Assembly (NCBI GenBank): GCA_022316685.1
Contig: JAKJHU010000163.1
Location: 1 to 64,000 of the forward strand
Reading direction: 5' to 3'
DNA length: 64,000 nt
From: Progne subis subis
Taxonomy: Eukaryota > Chordata > Aves > Passeriformes > Hirundinidae
The notes below the pieces were generated by a model. The model saw only the letters and a program-made list of their open reading frames with translations, was not told the DNA's origin and did no database searches. Positions 33,801 through 47,146 of the stretch are shown one piece after another; within the stretch, counting starts at the first letter, position 1, and every line of letters starts with the position of its first letter. A program made the translations under genes and the position numbers.

Positions 33801-36800
33801 GCAAAATCAGGGCCAGGAGGAGGAGGAAAACTGAGCTGTGGAGGTCACCTGGGGCCCCCCGGGAATGGGGAATGGGCTGTGAGTGGGTGAATAGCTGGGA
33901 AAGGTCAGGTTTGTGGGAATAGCAGGTATTTTTCTGCAGTCATTTGTTTGTAGATAAACAGCCTGAAACTTGACAGACACCCAGAGCAGGGAGATTTTGA
34001 GCCTTTCCCGCCTGGAAATCCTTTGTAAGCTCACCCCAGTCAGGGAAATCACCCAGGAGATAATGCAACACTTCCCTGCTACAACTGACACCGAGGAGGG
34101 GACCCCGACCCCGGAGTGGGAGAAAACAACAGGATTTCATGGTGTAAATTAGGGAAACAGCTGCTCAAGTGACACGGGTGAGCAAAGCCGAGCAGTTGGA
34201 GATGAAAATATTGTTATAACCATCTTTCAGCCTCTCCTTGAGGAGCCCCAAGCAGATGGAAGGGTCAGCATTCCCCCTTTTAGAGGTGGCAAAGTAATGC
34301 ACAGAGGGAAGGGAATAGCTTGATCCTGAACCAGTAGCAAAGGGCAAGGAGGGACAGGGGTCTGTGTGCAGAGGAAAATGAACACAAAGGAGAGAGAGGC
34401 ACAAAAGTAAGAAGAAATCCAAGTCTTTGGAGGAGGAGCAGCTCTGTTGAGGGGGTCCAGCAGAAGGGCTGGGGGTCAGCAGCTCCTCAGCACGTTGCTC
34501 TCTATCTGTGCACGGATACGGCTGCTGGGCGTTGATGGATGGCGGGTGCTGGCAGCGGAGCCGAGCCTCTGAAACAAAGCCCTTTGTAAAAGTTGTTAAT
34601 TAGATCCAGCGCCTTACCACCAGCACGGACTCTCCATCTATTTCCCCCTCATGAATTGGGATCATTCCCAGAAGAGACACAAAGGGAAGAGCAGAATCCG
34701 GCCCCCAAAGCCGGCTGAGATCAATTCTCATTTGCCTGGGACATGTCACATTTTTTTGTCTCACCTGACACGGGCTCAGAGAAGCAATTTTTGAATGTCA
34801 CAGCTCATGACCTCCACCTCTGCTGCCTTCTTTCAGGATTCATCCCTGCTCAGGCTGGGGAATGAGGAAGGTGCAGCAGCCCTTGGGAGAAGGTTTCAGT
34901 TTAATGCCCAGCATGTTCAGCTCCGGATCTTCTATTGAAATCAGGGAATTTGTTAAGCTGATGAGGGAAGGCTGCAGTAGAGAAACACAATAGCAGAGTG
35001 GGATTAGGCCTGGAGTAAGTGTCTGTACTTTGGAGGATTAATGAGAAAACTCCAATGGATTTTACATGGTGAAAAGGATTCACTGAATGCTTTAGGTGAA
35101 ATGAAATTAGTCCCACTTACGCTCTCTGAGCCTCCAAGCAGGAGAGGAGACTGGCACCCTCCCATCACGTGTAATAACCAGATCCCCTCCAGCTGCTCCT
35201 CTTTATGGAAAATTCCAGTGAAACACTGCTGGCCATTTATTTCCATTTAGGATGGCAACCCAGGCTCCATCTCTGGGCACAGAGAGATCCTGACAAAGCC
35301 AACTCTGTGTCCAGGGACTCCGAGGCTCTCTGAGGTTGGAAGTGAGGAGAAACTTTCCTCAGACATTCCAGATGCTCAAAACCCCTGCAGGAGAGAAGGC
35401 TCAGGACAGGCCTCGGAATGGAGAGGGAAGAAGAAAAATGGGCTCTTGAACACATTGATTTTTCAGGGGAAAGTTAGACGGAGTAAATAAACATGATGCC
35501 AGATGGAATTGTCCCAAGGTCAGGCTGGCACATGGGAGGTGCCAGGGAAGGGCTTCCCAGATCCCTGATGGAGGGGACAGATGGGAAAAAGGGATTTGCT
35601 GATGCTGGAGCCTTTCCACTGCCCAGAGCTGCTGCTCCTGGAAACAGAAGAGGCCACTGAGAGCAGCTTGGGCCAGCTCGTGCCTCCTGTGTGTTGCCTT
35701 CCAGTCCATCATTCTTTCTAATTAGGCACCTCTGACACACAATTAATCCTATTTGCCTGCCGGCTTTTTTATCTTTCCTTCTGCTTTTATCAGGCAGGGA
35801 ATTAGACTCTGCTTGCATGCAAAGTGCACTGCACGGACCTGGCTTTTCAGGGGGATTTGGAGACTTTTCACAAGGCAGAACCCATGATCTTAAAAGTTTG
35901 TTAGGAGTAATTAAATTTCCTTCTCGTCTCTTCTTTTTCTAATCACTGAGTGTTGATTTCACCTACGCTCAGACAAGCAGAAAGGCAAAGATGTGAGGGT
36001 GGGTCAGAACTCAATTCAACGCTGTGAAGTCCAGTAAATCCCAGATTTCAGCCTGCTCCCCTCAACTTATCCGCTGTCCCCATCCCAGCCTTCACCTGGA
36101 AATTCCACAGACCTTCAGAGCTGCACTTTCAGGCCACAATTTCTCTTTCCAGGGAAGGTGGTGGGGACTGAGCCTTTCAGGTCCCTTTTTCACCCCTTGG
36201 AAGGATTGGTCTCACCAACCTCCAAGAAGGAAAAAAAGAAGTTAAAATTCTTGAACTCACGGCATGTTCACTTCGGGAATGAGACAGGTTACACCTCACT
36301 CCTTCCTGGGATTTCCCCGTGGAGAGCCTTCCCCTTAAGTGGGAAAGAAGGGAAATCTGTCCGCACTCAGGCAAGGTGGAGATGGACTGCAGATATGGTC
36401 TGGTGACCACTGAATCCAATATTTCTTCCCATGCAGAGATCAGAGGCAGAACAAAGCTTCCAGACAGCCCAGTGCCCTTACCCCAGGAACAGGGAATAGG
36501 GAACCTATATTTAATAGATATTAAATTCCCTCCCAATCCATCCTTCCAGGCCCCTCTATATTTACAGCTTCGCCCTCAGCCGTGTTTTTGTTCTTGTTGG
36601 GAACAAGGATGAGAAGATTGCAGCAATAAGAGTTCTACACTTGTTTAGGAAATGAGGAGGAAAGGAAAAGGTCACGCTGCTCCCCCTCCCTGGTACCTGC
36701 TCAGCAAGAGCTGTCTTCCCCAATCAGCCCTAATTCCAGCCCTCCTCACAGCCACCCTGGGGATCAGGCCTGTTAGTCCCTCTTTGTTCCAGTGGGTTTT

Positions 36801-39800
36801 TTGATTCCTGTAAAACAATGATTAACAAGACACTTCTGACTGAGCAGGTACGGCGGAGAGCTGCACCTTCCCCACCGGCTTCCTCCGCTGCCTTTTATAC
36901 ACCACACTGAAATGTAATTATCTTCACGGTGCAGGGTGTAAATCAGGGTGTGTGTCAGGACGATTTCCCTCCGGGTTTTATTTTATTGCGTAATAATATT
37001 TGACACAGGGCTTAGAGGTGCTGTTACCTGCCTAATCGTGTGAAACAATTTCATGTGCAAACAGCTGGTAAGTGTGACAACTACCATAAACCAGCTCCAG
37101 GAAACGCTCTGCTTCCCTTATCTGTTCTTGGAAAATACCCCCTGGCCTCGGTGTTTCCCCATCAGGCTGGGAGGAGCTGCTCTGCCCTCACACTGGGAGA
37201 ATCCAGCTCCATCCTCCCTCCCAGCTCCTCGGTGTCCAGAGGGGAGCAGGGAATCAGGGTCTGTGTAAAACCCCTCAGGCCAGGAGGGACAGAGTTAATT
37301 TGGAATAATTCACTGATTGCGTGAATAATCTAAGAGAGAAAACCTTCCGTATCAGGGATGTTGTCCCAGGCTAATCTCTCACAAATAATCTGGGAGGGAG
37401 AGGTTTGGCTCTCACCCTGCTCAGGAACAGAATTTTACATTCAGTTTCATCATCCATCGAACATCCATGGTTTGGGGCTGGTGTTTCACTACACTTTGTC
37501 CTAAAATGGGACATGAAGATCTGCAGGGGCACAGAGGGGCACATGGAAAACCTCTGGGAGCCCAGCTGGGAGCCCAAAGTGCAGCTGAGGCTCTCAGTCC
37601 TTATCTACAGACCCTGCTCAGGCACGTGTTCTCCTGAATGCTAAAATCCTCCTTGGCTTGGGAGTGCTCGGGAACACAGAGATGAGCCCAACTCAGGTGT
37701 GAAATCAGCGCGGAAAAATTAAAGAGGCAAATCCACGCAGGAGGGGAGAGGAGATCCCCGTATCCGAGCTTCATCCTTTCACTCCGGGAGCAGGAGATGG
37801 GCACAGCTTCGTGCCTGTGCTGCAGAAAATCCCCCAAAATCCCCCGTGCCCAGGGAGGAGAGCTCCGAGCAGCCCTGCCCTGCTTCTCCTCAGCACTAAT
37901 GGGAGCCTCCGACTCCGCCTCGGGGAGAGGGCGACAGAGGAGAGGCAGGGATGGCAATCTCGGGACAATGGGGGTTATTTATAAGGCTTTTTTGGTGCAT
38001 TGGAGATCACAGCCGAAAGGCATCTGCCTGAGGTCTGAATTAGTCAGAGTGGGGTTGGGAGGGGAGGTGGGCAGCTGCTGGAAATCACCAGCCTCCAAGT
38101 CGTCATTTTTTTTTTTCGTCCTCAGGGTAGCTGGCATTGTCAGTGATGGTTTAACCTACTTAGGATAATAATCCCTGTAATAAAGGCATTTTTTTTCAAA
38201 AGTCCCTTAGCCTGAACAACTGCGTGGAGGAGTATAGGAGGTGCTGTGCAGGGAGGTTCTGTGTGAGGCTTGCCAGGGAAGAGTGGAGAGCCAGCTATGT
38301 TCTGTCATTTTTTAATATGCTCCCAGACCACCACCCCCTGCCAGGCAGAGAATTCCTTTCCGGGAAGGGATTTGGCAGGGGCTGTCCCTTCTCCCCCCAA
38401 AAATACCTCCTCCCTGTGGATTAAGGCATCTCACATCTGGAGCAATATTAGATCATCGAGGTTTCTGACAAACCCCTAATCCTGGCCACCATCTGGCCCA
38501 AACCCCCTGGCCAGCTGCTCCCCGTTCTGCACACCCAGCGATCTGGGTGCCAAAATGTGTGACCTGGTGGCCCCAACAAGAGCCAGTCCTGTGTCTCAGG
38601 TGCCAAGGCAGGCAGGTGTGGTGCCAGGGCTGTTGCAGTGGGCACGGGCAGCCCTGGGGCCAGTTAATCTCAGGCTCAGCTGCCTGATCCCGAGGCGGGC
38701 AGAGTTCCTGGATAAACCATTCTGATACTGGGACCAGCCCTCCATGGCTCTGTGACCGAGCTCTCCCAGCTGTCTCAATTTCACAGAGATCTTTAGAGGC
38801 CATGGACAGAGCCAGCCTCGCTCTTTATCTGTTTTTTTGTTGCTATTCCTCCATACAAAGCCCTTCTCCCTCTGCTCCCGAGATTTTCCCCCCAAAAGCT
38901 GTCCAGCAGCACCCTCACACCTCCCAACTCCATTTAATGAGGGCCAGACCTCGCTGCTTCCCTGAGTGCAGCTTTGATAAGGTCCAGGCTGAACCCTTCC
39001 CTGCTCGCCCACTCGAGGAGCCCCGAGCTGCTGAAGCAAGGACACGTTGGAAGGGACGGACTGGAACCTGCTGTCTCCCAGGGTAACACCGGGAGACAAG
39101 AGGTGGTTTTTGGTGTATTTACAGATATCTTGGCAGTGAGTCACTGGGAACTGCTGGGAGCGCTGGATGTGTTGGGAACAGCGGGAGAGTGGCAGGGCTG
39201 GCAGAGGAGAATCTCGGGGCTGTGCCCGGCTGTGGGCAGGCAGCGAAGGGAGGGCCTGGGGCTGTGTTATCCCCTCCCTCTGCACCCTGTCGTGCACCTG
39301 GACGGTCGTCACAGAGCTGCCCATCATCCCTGGGGGCTGGGTGACGCTTTCCCATCCCTGGTGAGGGTGACAGGGACACCCGAGGAGGGGTGAGGTGCCC
39401 TCAGCCTGCAGACGCCAGAGGCAGCCCGGGCGCTGTGCCTGCTCCCCTGCCCGCATCATTCCCATGCTGAGTGCTGCTCTTCATGAAGGTGCTCAGGGCC
39501 CCGGGGGTGCTCAGAGACTTTTGTGGAGCTGCAAATCCCAGCTGCTCCAACCAGGAACGGAACAGCTGCGAGCCAGGGAGGGATTTCGCAGTGCTGGAGC
39601 AAAAGTTTGCTGGGCTGCAATGGGATTAATGCAGGCAAGGTGACAGCAGCTGCAGGGATGAGTCCTGGGAGGGAAGCAGAGCCTGCCTTTAACAGCCTGG
39701 GGCTTGTCCTGGTTATTTATCCATCAGAAAGGAGGGCTGGAAAATCCTTGGAGGGTAAATGATGATGTGGAACTCATGCCCTCACTGGAGGGACTCTGTA

Positions 39801-40137
39801 ACGACTGGCCCAAGGGACCTGGGGGTGTGACACCTACGTGGGATGGAGAACCAGAGGGCAGGAGCCTTCATCTCCATCGCTGGAGCAACAAATCAATAGT
39901 TTTCTCGCTTTGGAGGGACACTGAGGAAGATGATGGGGGCGGGGGATAGAAGGCAGGGCACGGTGTTTGTGACAAGCAGTGCCTTTGAGAGCATTCTGGA
40001 GCCTGCCCGGGCTAATGCAGGGTTTTATTCTAAACCATCCATGAAACACGGCTCGAAAATTGCACTTTCTACTGCTACCTCAGCCTCTACAATCAAAGCT
40101 GAGGAAATGGGAGGCTCGGAGAGCTCTGAGAAACAGC

Positions 40138-40176
<39 letters not shown>

Positions 40177-43100
40177 AAAGGAAAAAAGGAAAAAATGAAA
40201 AAAGGCAGGTCAAAAGGGAGATGGAGGGAGAGCAGTGATTGCCTTGCCTTGATGCCAGGGAGGGGGACAGGGGCTCCCCAGGTCTGGGGGGCTGCAGAGG
40301 GCTGCCTTCTCTGTTGCAGCATCTCAGGGTTAAAGGAAAGGAGAGGTACAATCAATAATTAAATAAAAAGCAGGAACTAATCTGCCTTTATTTGCATGGT
40401 GAGGGAGTGGTTTTGGGGGCCCTGTTGAGCCTGTGCAGATCACATTAACACCAACAAAATAACTTGGTGCTCCCTGTAAAAATGGCAGCACTTACAAAGT
40501 GCTGCAGTGGAAAAGCAGCTGGATCTCATCTTTGTCCTTTTGCCTGGGATTTCAGAGGGGAAAGCAGCAGTGTTTGCTTTGAACATTATCATAAAAAAAA
40601 AAAAAAAATAAAAAATCAACATTTGAACGTTATTTCACAGGGACACGATTGTGTCAAAAATAAAGGTGGGAGGTGGCGACCCTCGAGATGTCTGGAGCAG
40701 TAACGGGGTCTTCCCCATGCTGTTGTCACCTGAATTCCTCGGAGCAAGGAGGTTTCACAGCCAGGCTGTGCTCTCAGCTTTGTGTGCTCTCATCCCTTTG
40801 CCTCCCAGATCCAGGGCTGTGGGAAGGGCCAGGGTAAAGGAACAGCCTGAGGGGACAAATTCAGTGTCCCTGGCGGAGCAGGGAGAGCTGTGGGGTTCAG
40901 ATCTGAAGCCAGCTGCTGGAGACAGTTGCAGGATGGATTGCTCCCAGCTCTGCCCTCAGTCTGGAGGCAGAGATAACAGACTGGTTTGATGTCACAGACC
41001 ACAAGCCCTGCCTTTTCCATCCTCTGCATCCATCCCCGCGTTCCTGAGGTTTGTGCAACCTCCCCGGCTGCCAGGCAGATCTGAGGTATTAAAGAGGGGA
41101 TCCTAAAGAAATCTGGCAAAGACTTTGCTATCTCAGCCTCGCAGCAGAACAAGATATGGAGCTGGGGGAGCATCTATCAGAGCACACAGCACCCAAAGCA
41201 CCCCCCAAAGAGCAGCAGCCAGCCTCTCCCGAGACTTATCTGAGGGGAAGTGAAACATCTGTGGCAAAGCAAGAATGTTGTGCCTTCCACTCACTCCCCA
41301 CAGGCTGGGACGGCCCAAGTGACAGCACAGAGCCGCGAGGACTTGTGAAAAACGCATCTGAGAAGCTGTCGTGGTCATTTAGCCCAGCACCAATGGGCTA
41401 CGGGCGTGATGGATGCTGCTGATCATCCTCTGCAACACTGGATTGCCTTTTTAGATGGGAGTTATCAATTTTGCTGCCATAGCAACCCCAAAAGTCACCT
41501 AGAGGGCTGCCTGTCTGGGAGAGCAGGGCTGGCTTCTCCATGGGATCAGGGAGAAGTCAGGAGTTCTGGGGTGCTGGGCCCAGCGGGAGGGTGTGAGAGC
41601 CCAGGGACCAAAGCAGGACAGTGGGGGACAGAAGAGAGGAAGCAGCTCTGAAAATGGGTGCTGGTGTTTCCTGTCACAACCCAGCTGCTTCCCCGACATC
41701 TTTCCTTCACCAGTCCCTCTTATGTGGATTTTAATGGCACTGAGAGCCCCTGTCCCTTCGTCGCAGTTGAATAAAATCTCTCAGAGGGTTCAGGATTTGT
41801 AGGAGGGGGCAGAAAAGCCTTTTCTCACTGATGCCGGATGTGGTGTGATCCCATATCTCCATTTCCTTAGAAAATCAGGCAAGAACTGGCACACTCCAAC
41901 CATTTCAGTGCTTTTCTCTGAATGTTTTCAAACGCAGAAGTTTAGCAAAACTGCCCTTTTCAATGCAAATAGCTACAATTTAGCTAAATAGTGATTTTCC
42001 AACCAAAGATTTCACAGAAAAATTCCCAGACAGCTGTACAGAGCAGCTCAGAGAAACCAGGGTTTCTTTCCTTCATTCTGACATTCACACATTGCACATT
42101 TTAAACATGTTCCTGTCTGTCTGTGAGCTGATGTCAGCTTCTCATTCCTACCAAGCATTTGAAGTGGATTAATTTTATTGGAAGACCTTGTCAAAGCTGC
42201 CTCTGTGTCCCCATCTAGGATCCTGGCTCTGCAAACCCGTTTTATTTTCAGCCTGACCCACTGAGCACCGATTGCAAACAACAATTTCTTCTGCTTTTGC
42301 ATCCTGTGCGTGCTTCCCTCCTTTTTGTTTGGAGTTTATGGTCACTGGCTCCGGGTTCTGTCATTATTTGTCTTTGTTCCGTGTTTTAACCTTTGTTAGA
42401 GACTCGGCCATTGTGCAATCCTTGCTCAGTGACCTACAATATCCTAATTTAGTTGGCATTTTGGTCTGGGTGAACAATCCGCTGTGTGCAAAGCTTCTTT
42501 CCTTTTCTGTTTCCCGTTCCTTTACAAAGGTCTCCCGTGTATTTCCTCGCCCTCTCCGCACCCCACTCTGTGTTCCCTTGGGTTGTCTTTCACCCTTTCT
42601 CTCTTTTTGTTCCAGATCAGCCTCAGCTCCCACCCCTGCTCCTCTCCCACCCAGGCATCTCTTCATCCTCCCAGGGTCAGCCTGAGAAGGAAACTGCTCC
42701 TCTGCTGAGGCTGAAGATTTTGTCAGCTGGTGGTGGATGAAATCATGACCCTAAAAACCTCTGGGGAGTAAAGGCCACCCGCGTCTGAGGACCAGCAGCG
42801 AGTGCCTGTGGCGCTCACCAGCACAAGAGGGAGTTGTTACTGCTCGGTTTTGTTAAAGAAGACTGAAACAAGAGAGGGAGTCCCAAGGGTCTGGACAGCT
42901 CCTGGCGCTGCAGCCCTTCCCTGGCTTGCCACAGGACAGCAGCAGAGGGAGGAACCTGTGTCACATCTCCGCAGCCACGCTTGAGGATCCTCTCCCAGCC
43001 TGTGCTTTATCACAGAGGGCCCCCGAGGACACGGAGCTGGAGCTCTCTGCTCCTCTCCTGCCTCTCCCGGGATCCCCGGGGGCTGAGATCCACAGCCACA

Positions 43101-44185
43101 GCGGGGCACGGCTGGATGGGAGCCCGAGCGCTCGCAGCAGAACTTCTCCCACTTCTCCTCCTCCCATCCCCACCGGCTTTGAGCTTCTCTCTGATGGATT
43201 CCTCTGCCAGGAGAGCCCAGCCGGGAGCTGCTCCCAGGGGAAGGTGCTCGCATTTCCCCTGGCCGTGGGGACATGGATATTGCAGGGCCTGGGAGCCAGC
43301 AGCGAGCCAGGGGGGCTGACCCTGCTCATTCCCCTCTAACACAACATCCAACACCTCGTCACCGGTGCAGGCAGGCACAAGGTGATGGTCTTGGTGGAAA
43401 CACCTCAACCACAGGGCAGCAACAGGGCGAGGTGGGGTGGAAACTCAGTGCCTGGTTCTCTCGGCCTCGCACAAAGCAAGAGGAACCAGCATTGTTCATC
43501 TCCTCAACACGGCTGGGACCTGCCTGAGATAATCAGGATAATCAGTTCAGGGAAGGGGTGAAACGGGTGAATAATTTAGAAATGGGTAGGGTGCTCAAAT
43601 TATAGGGATCTAAAGGACCAGCATCCCTGTACCTGGCAGGTGTCAGCTGGTTGGGACCCCTGTGTCAGTTCAGCCCTCTCCTCCCTCCCTTCCTTGCATC
43701 CTGCTAAAACAACAACCCCGGGCAGCCACCCTCAGCCCTGGTGCAAGCCTGGGAATGCTCCAGTGCTCACACCCAGGAGAAGGACCCAGGAAAACACCCT
43801 TCTGGCAGCTCCTAAATCTCTGCTGTCCTATCACTGCGGTGGCATCATCGTGACGAGGGCATGAAGGAGGGAGATAATGCCGAAAGGGAGGAAGCCATGG
43901 CCTGCTTTCCTCTGTCTCTGCTCTTTGGAAGGAAAGGCAGAGCGTGGCACGCAGGACCATCAGATCTGTCAGCACGAGTGGCGAGGGGAGGGCAGTGCTA
44001 TTGTACACCCCGTCCTGGGGCTGGCTGGGGAAAGGAGAGGGAAAACAGAGGGAAAAACAAGACGCGTGTGTTCGACAGGGAGCCAGCACGTTTGTTATCA
44101 AAATGGAAATGCAGCCCTTTGTTGATGGAGGTGTATCTGCTTCCCATTGTCTCCGGTGCCAGCCCAGTGAAAGGCTCCTTTGATG
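30801..44185. other. Intergenic DNA, no gene seen
   Basis: Open frames here lack family motifs and splice context. Features are limited to T-rich runs at 31.96 kb, an A34 run at 40140-40173 and an A-rich run at 40593. AT-rich patches (32.1-32.3, 33.6-33.8, 36.9-37.05 and 41.9-42.2 kb) alternate with GC-rich ones. I see no tRNA or other structured RNA gene. Confidence 0.55.
40140..40173. repeat. Poly-A run (34 nt) with A/G-rich extension
   Basis: 34 consecutive A followed by a purine-only stretch to about 40237. No retrotransposon body or target-site duplication was found upstream. Confidence 0.95.
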
Positions 44186-44710
44186 GCTCCGTGTTTGTGC
44201 ACCGGCTATGAAATTGCCTCGGGAGACAAAGGAGACGGTGCTCGGGGATAATGAAAGGGAGCTGAGGGCTCCGCTCCTCTCGCTCCTCTCGCCCCGGCAG
44301 CGCAATTTCCCCCGGAGCAGCTGTCAAAGGCTCGCCGAGAAAATTGGAAAGGCCGAGAGACTGGATGGGGGGCCGGCGATGAGCAGGGGGAGTGAGAGGC
44401 TGCTCTTTCGCGGGGCTGATGTGGCCATCTGCTCCGATTTAACAGGGCTGCTCCAGCCCCAGCGCTCCCGAGCCCCGCGGCCGCTCGTTCCGCGCTCGGC
44501 GGTGCGCTGCTCCATCAGCAGCCAGCGCAGGGCCAGGAGCTCTCTGCCATGCTGTGCCACCTTAGACACCGCCAGCAGCTGCCCTGGGACCTTCCCTGCC
44601 TGGGGAAAGGATAGGAATCGGCAGCTGGAAGAGCCCGAGGGCGGCACATCTCTCTCCTTTCCTCGCCCCTCTGATTGCCAGCGAGCGCGCCGGGGGTAGG
44701 GTTGCACGTA
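44185..44710. promoter_or_regulatory. Isolated CpG island, candidate promoter
   Basis: About 40 CpG dinucleotides in 520 bases by hand count, with GC content near 60 percent, so the observed/expected ratio is close to 0.85. The densest part, 44460-44520, contains GCGGCCGC. No known first exon is recognisable on either strand, and no TATA box stands out. A 163-codon frame (44208-44699, +) crosses it, as is common in GC-rich DNA, and does not resemble a known protein. The island could drive an unannotated RNA or mark a distal regulatory element. Confidence 0.6.
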
Positions 44711-44758
44711 AAGCAGCATCAAACTGAGAAGAGAGCAGGTTTAGATGGGATGTTAGGG

Positions 44759-44943
44759 GAAAATTCTTTATTGCGAGGGTGGCCAGGCATTGCTGCATTC
44801 CTGGAAGCATCCAGGGTCAGGCTGGATGGGGCTTGGAGCAACCTGGGGCAGTGGAAGCTGTCCCAGAGGGTGGGAGGAGATGGGATTTAAGGTCCCTTCC
44901 AATCCAGTCCCAATCTGTGCCACAATTCTACAGCTCTGTGATC
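44759..44943 (+). mobile_element. CR1 LINE 3' fragment
   Basis: Contains 'gcgagggtggccaggcattg', 'ggctggatggggcttggagc', 'taaggtcccttccaatcca' and ends ATTCTACAGCTCTGTGATC, a diverged CR1 octamer tail. Lies directly after the CpG island. Confidence 0.92.
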
Positions 44944-45091
44944 AAAACTGCACAGATAACACACGCAGGAAGCACAGCAGGCATTGGGAAAACACCCAGC
45001 AAAGCTGAAAAATTTTTTTTGTACCCAAAGCACAGCCCAGCTCAGCTGGACAATTCAGCAGGCAGCAGCACTGCATGGCCCAGTCCCCCAG

Positions 45092-45267
45092 CTCCTCACG
45101 GACTCACCTGGAATGTGCTTTCCACCTGGATTTCTCCCCAGTTACCTACTCCTCATGGACTTACCTGAAATATGCTTTTCACTGGGATTTCTCCCCATTT
45201 TCCTGCTCCTCATGGACTCACCTGGAATGTGCTTTCCGCCTGGATTTCTCCCCATTTTCCTGCTCCT
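45092..45267. repeat. 57-bp minisatellite, 3 copies plus start of a fourth
   Basis: Units begin at 45092, 45149 and 45206, with the partial fourth at 45263, each opening CTCCTCA(C/T)GGACT(C/T)ACCTG and containing GGATTTCTCCCCA. The 57-base length equals 19 codons, so ORFs in several frames on both strands show a spurious 19-residue repeat. Confidence 0.93.
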
Positions 45268-45343
45268 CACCCTCAGTTCCTTGCACACCTCTCCGAGGTG
45301 TCCCCCCCCATCCTGCTCCACCCACACGGAACCCAGGGCCAGG

Positions 45344-45396
45344 TGTGTGTGTGTGTGAAAACCCTCTCTGCTCACACACTCACACTCACACTCACC
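45344..45396. repeat. GT and CACACT microsatellites
   Basis: A (GT)6-like run is followed closely by ACACTC/CACACT repeats. Confidence 0.85.
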
Positions 45397-45656
45397 AATT
45401 CTCATTAACTAATGGTGTTCCTAATAGGGACGGGTGTCTTTCTTCACCCCTCCTGCTCGGCTGGAGAGTTTAATGGCTCAGTCATGCTCAGCCAGCCTCG
45501 CTCCTTTATCTGCTCCATAAAGAAATGGTTTGTGGCACATGCACGCCTCGGCCCGAGCTGGCAATTTCACACAGGCCTTATCAGCACTCACACACGCTGT
45601 AAGGCCGCTGGAAATTAGACGTGGGATTCGCATGTCTAACAACTGGGGTTAAACGC

Positions 45657-45735
45657 TTTTTTTTTTTTTCCCTTTTTTTCCCTTCTTTTCCCCTCCGCTG
45701 CTCCTTCTTCTCCCCTCCCTCCCTCGTCTCACCGG
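45657..45735. repeat. T/C-rich low-complexity run
   Basis: A pure pyrimidine tract apart from a few G, grading from T-rich to C-rich. Confidence 0.85.
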
Positions 45736-45749
45736 TTACAACTCTGACA

Positions 45750-45900
45750 ATGGCTTTAAAAGGATAGCCTTGCCTGGCTCCTGGTAAAAGATGTTAATTT
45801 ATTGTAGTCGCTCCTTTATTTGATTATTGGTTTATTAAAACTGCCAGAGGTGAGAGCGTTTTTTCTCCAATGAATCCTTTAATCTGTTACCAGCTCTGTG
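45750..45900. promoter_or_regulatory. AT-rich block, possible conserved non-coding element
   Basis: Non-repetitive sequence with TTAATTTATTG, TTTGATTATTGG (CCAAT on the minus strand) and TTTATTAAAA. It contrasts with the GC-rich sequence on both sides. No coding potential. Confidence 0.28.
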
Positions 45901-47086
45901 GGCAAAGCAAACACGAGTGGCTGTGGCTTTCTGGGGGGATCGTGCCCCCTTTCCATCAGGGGTGGGGGCACAAGCCAGTGTCCCGTGCTGAGCAGCTCAG
46001 AGGAGCTGCCTGCCAGCAGGAGCACTGTCCCCAAAAGCAGTTGTAGCTGTCACACTCTCCTCAGCCTTGGACATGCTCAATTTCCATTTGTTCAGCTCAC
46101 CTGCATCCTGAAGAGCTCTTTGGTAGCGTGTAGGGACACTCTGAACCTCTCTGTGCCAGCCTGCCTGGCAGGGACCCTCTGCCTTCTGCACCAAAGGGTC
46201 TCTGCACCTCATTTTTCACCCCCTGCCCCACTGCCCTGCTCCTGCCTCGTATCTCCCCTGGAACAGGGGACCCTGCTCTCTCCTGGCCTGTGGCACCATT
46301 CCTTCAGCCCTCAAGCCCAAGTGTCCCACATCTGCTTGCCCAGAATTTAGCTGGATGTCACCACAAGTGCCCTGGTGCCTGCTGGAGGGCCTCAGGTGAC
46401 TTTTCAGGTGAAGGTGGGGTGGGTTTTTCTCAGCCTGCCCACACAGCCACGAAACCCATCGGTATTCAGAGCCAAACCCTCCCGTGTTTGCACTCAGGGA
46501 CGGAGTTATTGCAGCAAATCCAGTTCTGGAAGCACTGCCTGGTGCATCTCAAGGGTTCATCCAGCCTTGACTCTCCCCTTCCCTCTGCCAAGGCATCTCC
46601 CCTTCACCCCTCCCAGCTGCAGACCCCGATTTTCCTGCTGCTCTTCCTTCCAGCTCAGCCCCAACAGGGATATTTGCCCTGTACAGGGATATCTGGTTTG
46701 TTTTTTGGTTTTTTTTTCCAGAGGCAGCAGCTTGTTCCAGGCTGCAGTTCCTGCCACATAAAAGTCAGCAGCAGCACGGCAGAGCGATTAGTGACAGTGG
46801 TTAAGGTTTTATACAGAGCCTTCCAGGCCAAGTGTTGCAGGGCACTTTGAGGGCTGCGTCAAAACAAAACCCCTGGGTCCCTCCAGGGGCAGGAAAAGTC
46901 CTCTGGGCACCACGAGCTGGAATAGTGGCATGTGGGAAGCTTTGTCCAGGACCTGGGAGGGTGAGCAGAAGGGAAGGTTGGCTCTGTTCCTTCTGAACTG
47001 GAGCAGGGCACTTCAAACAGCTTTAAAATCCTCACTTGAAGGTGTGACACAAATTCTGTGCTTTGGCTTGGTGGGTTTTTTGGTTT

Positions 47087-47113
47087 GGTTTTGTTTTGTT
47101 TTGTTTTGTTTTG

Positions 47114-47142
<29 letters not shown>
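47087..47142. repeat. (TTTTG)n repeat
   Basis: About eleven TTTTG pentamers, ending in a short T run. Confidence 0.95.

Positions 47143-47146
<4 letters not shown>

Noticed and set aside
35255..35400. Possible minus-strand CR1 fragment
   Set aside because: Only scattered word similarity; no octamer tail or 3' signature.
44208..44699. 163-codon frame across the CpG island, possible first coding exon
   Set aside because: No domain or signal peptide recognised, and stop-free frames are expected in GC-rich DNA. Kept only as a CpG island.
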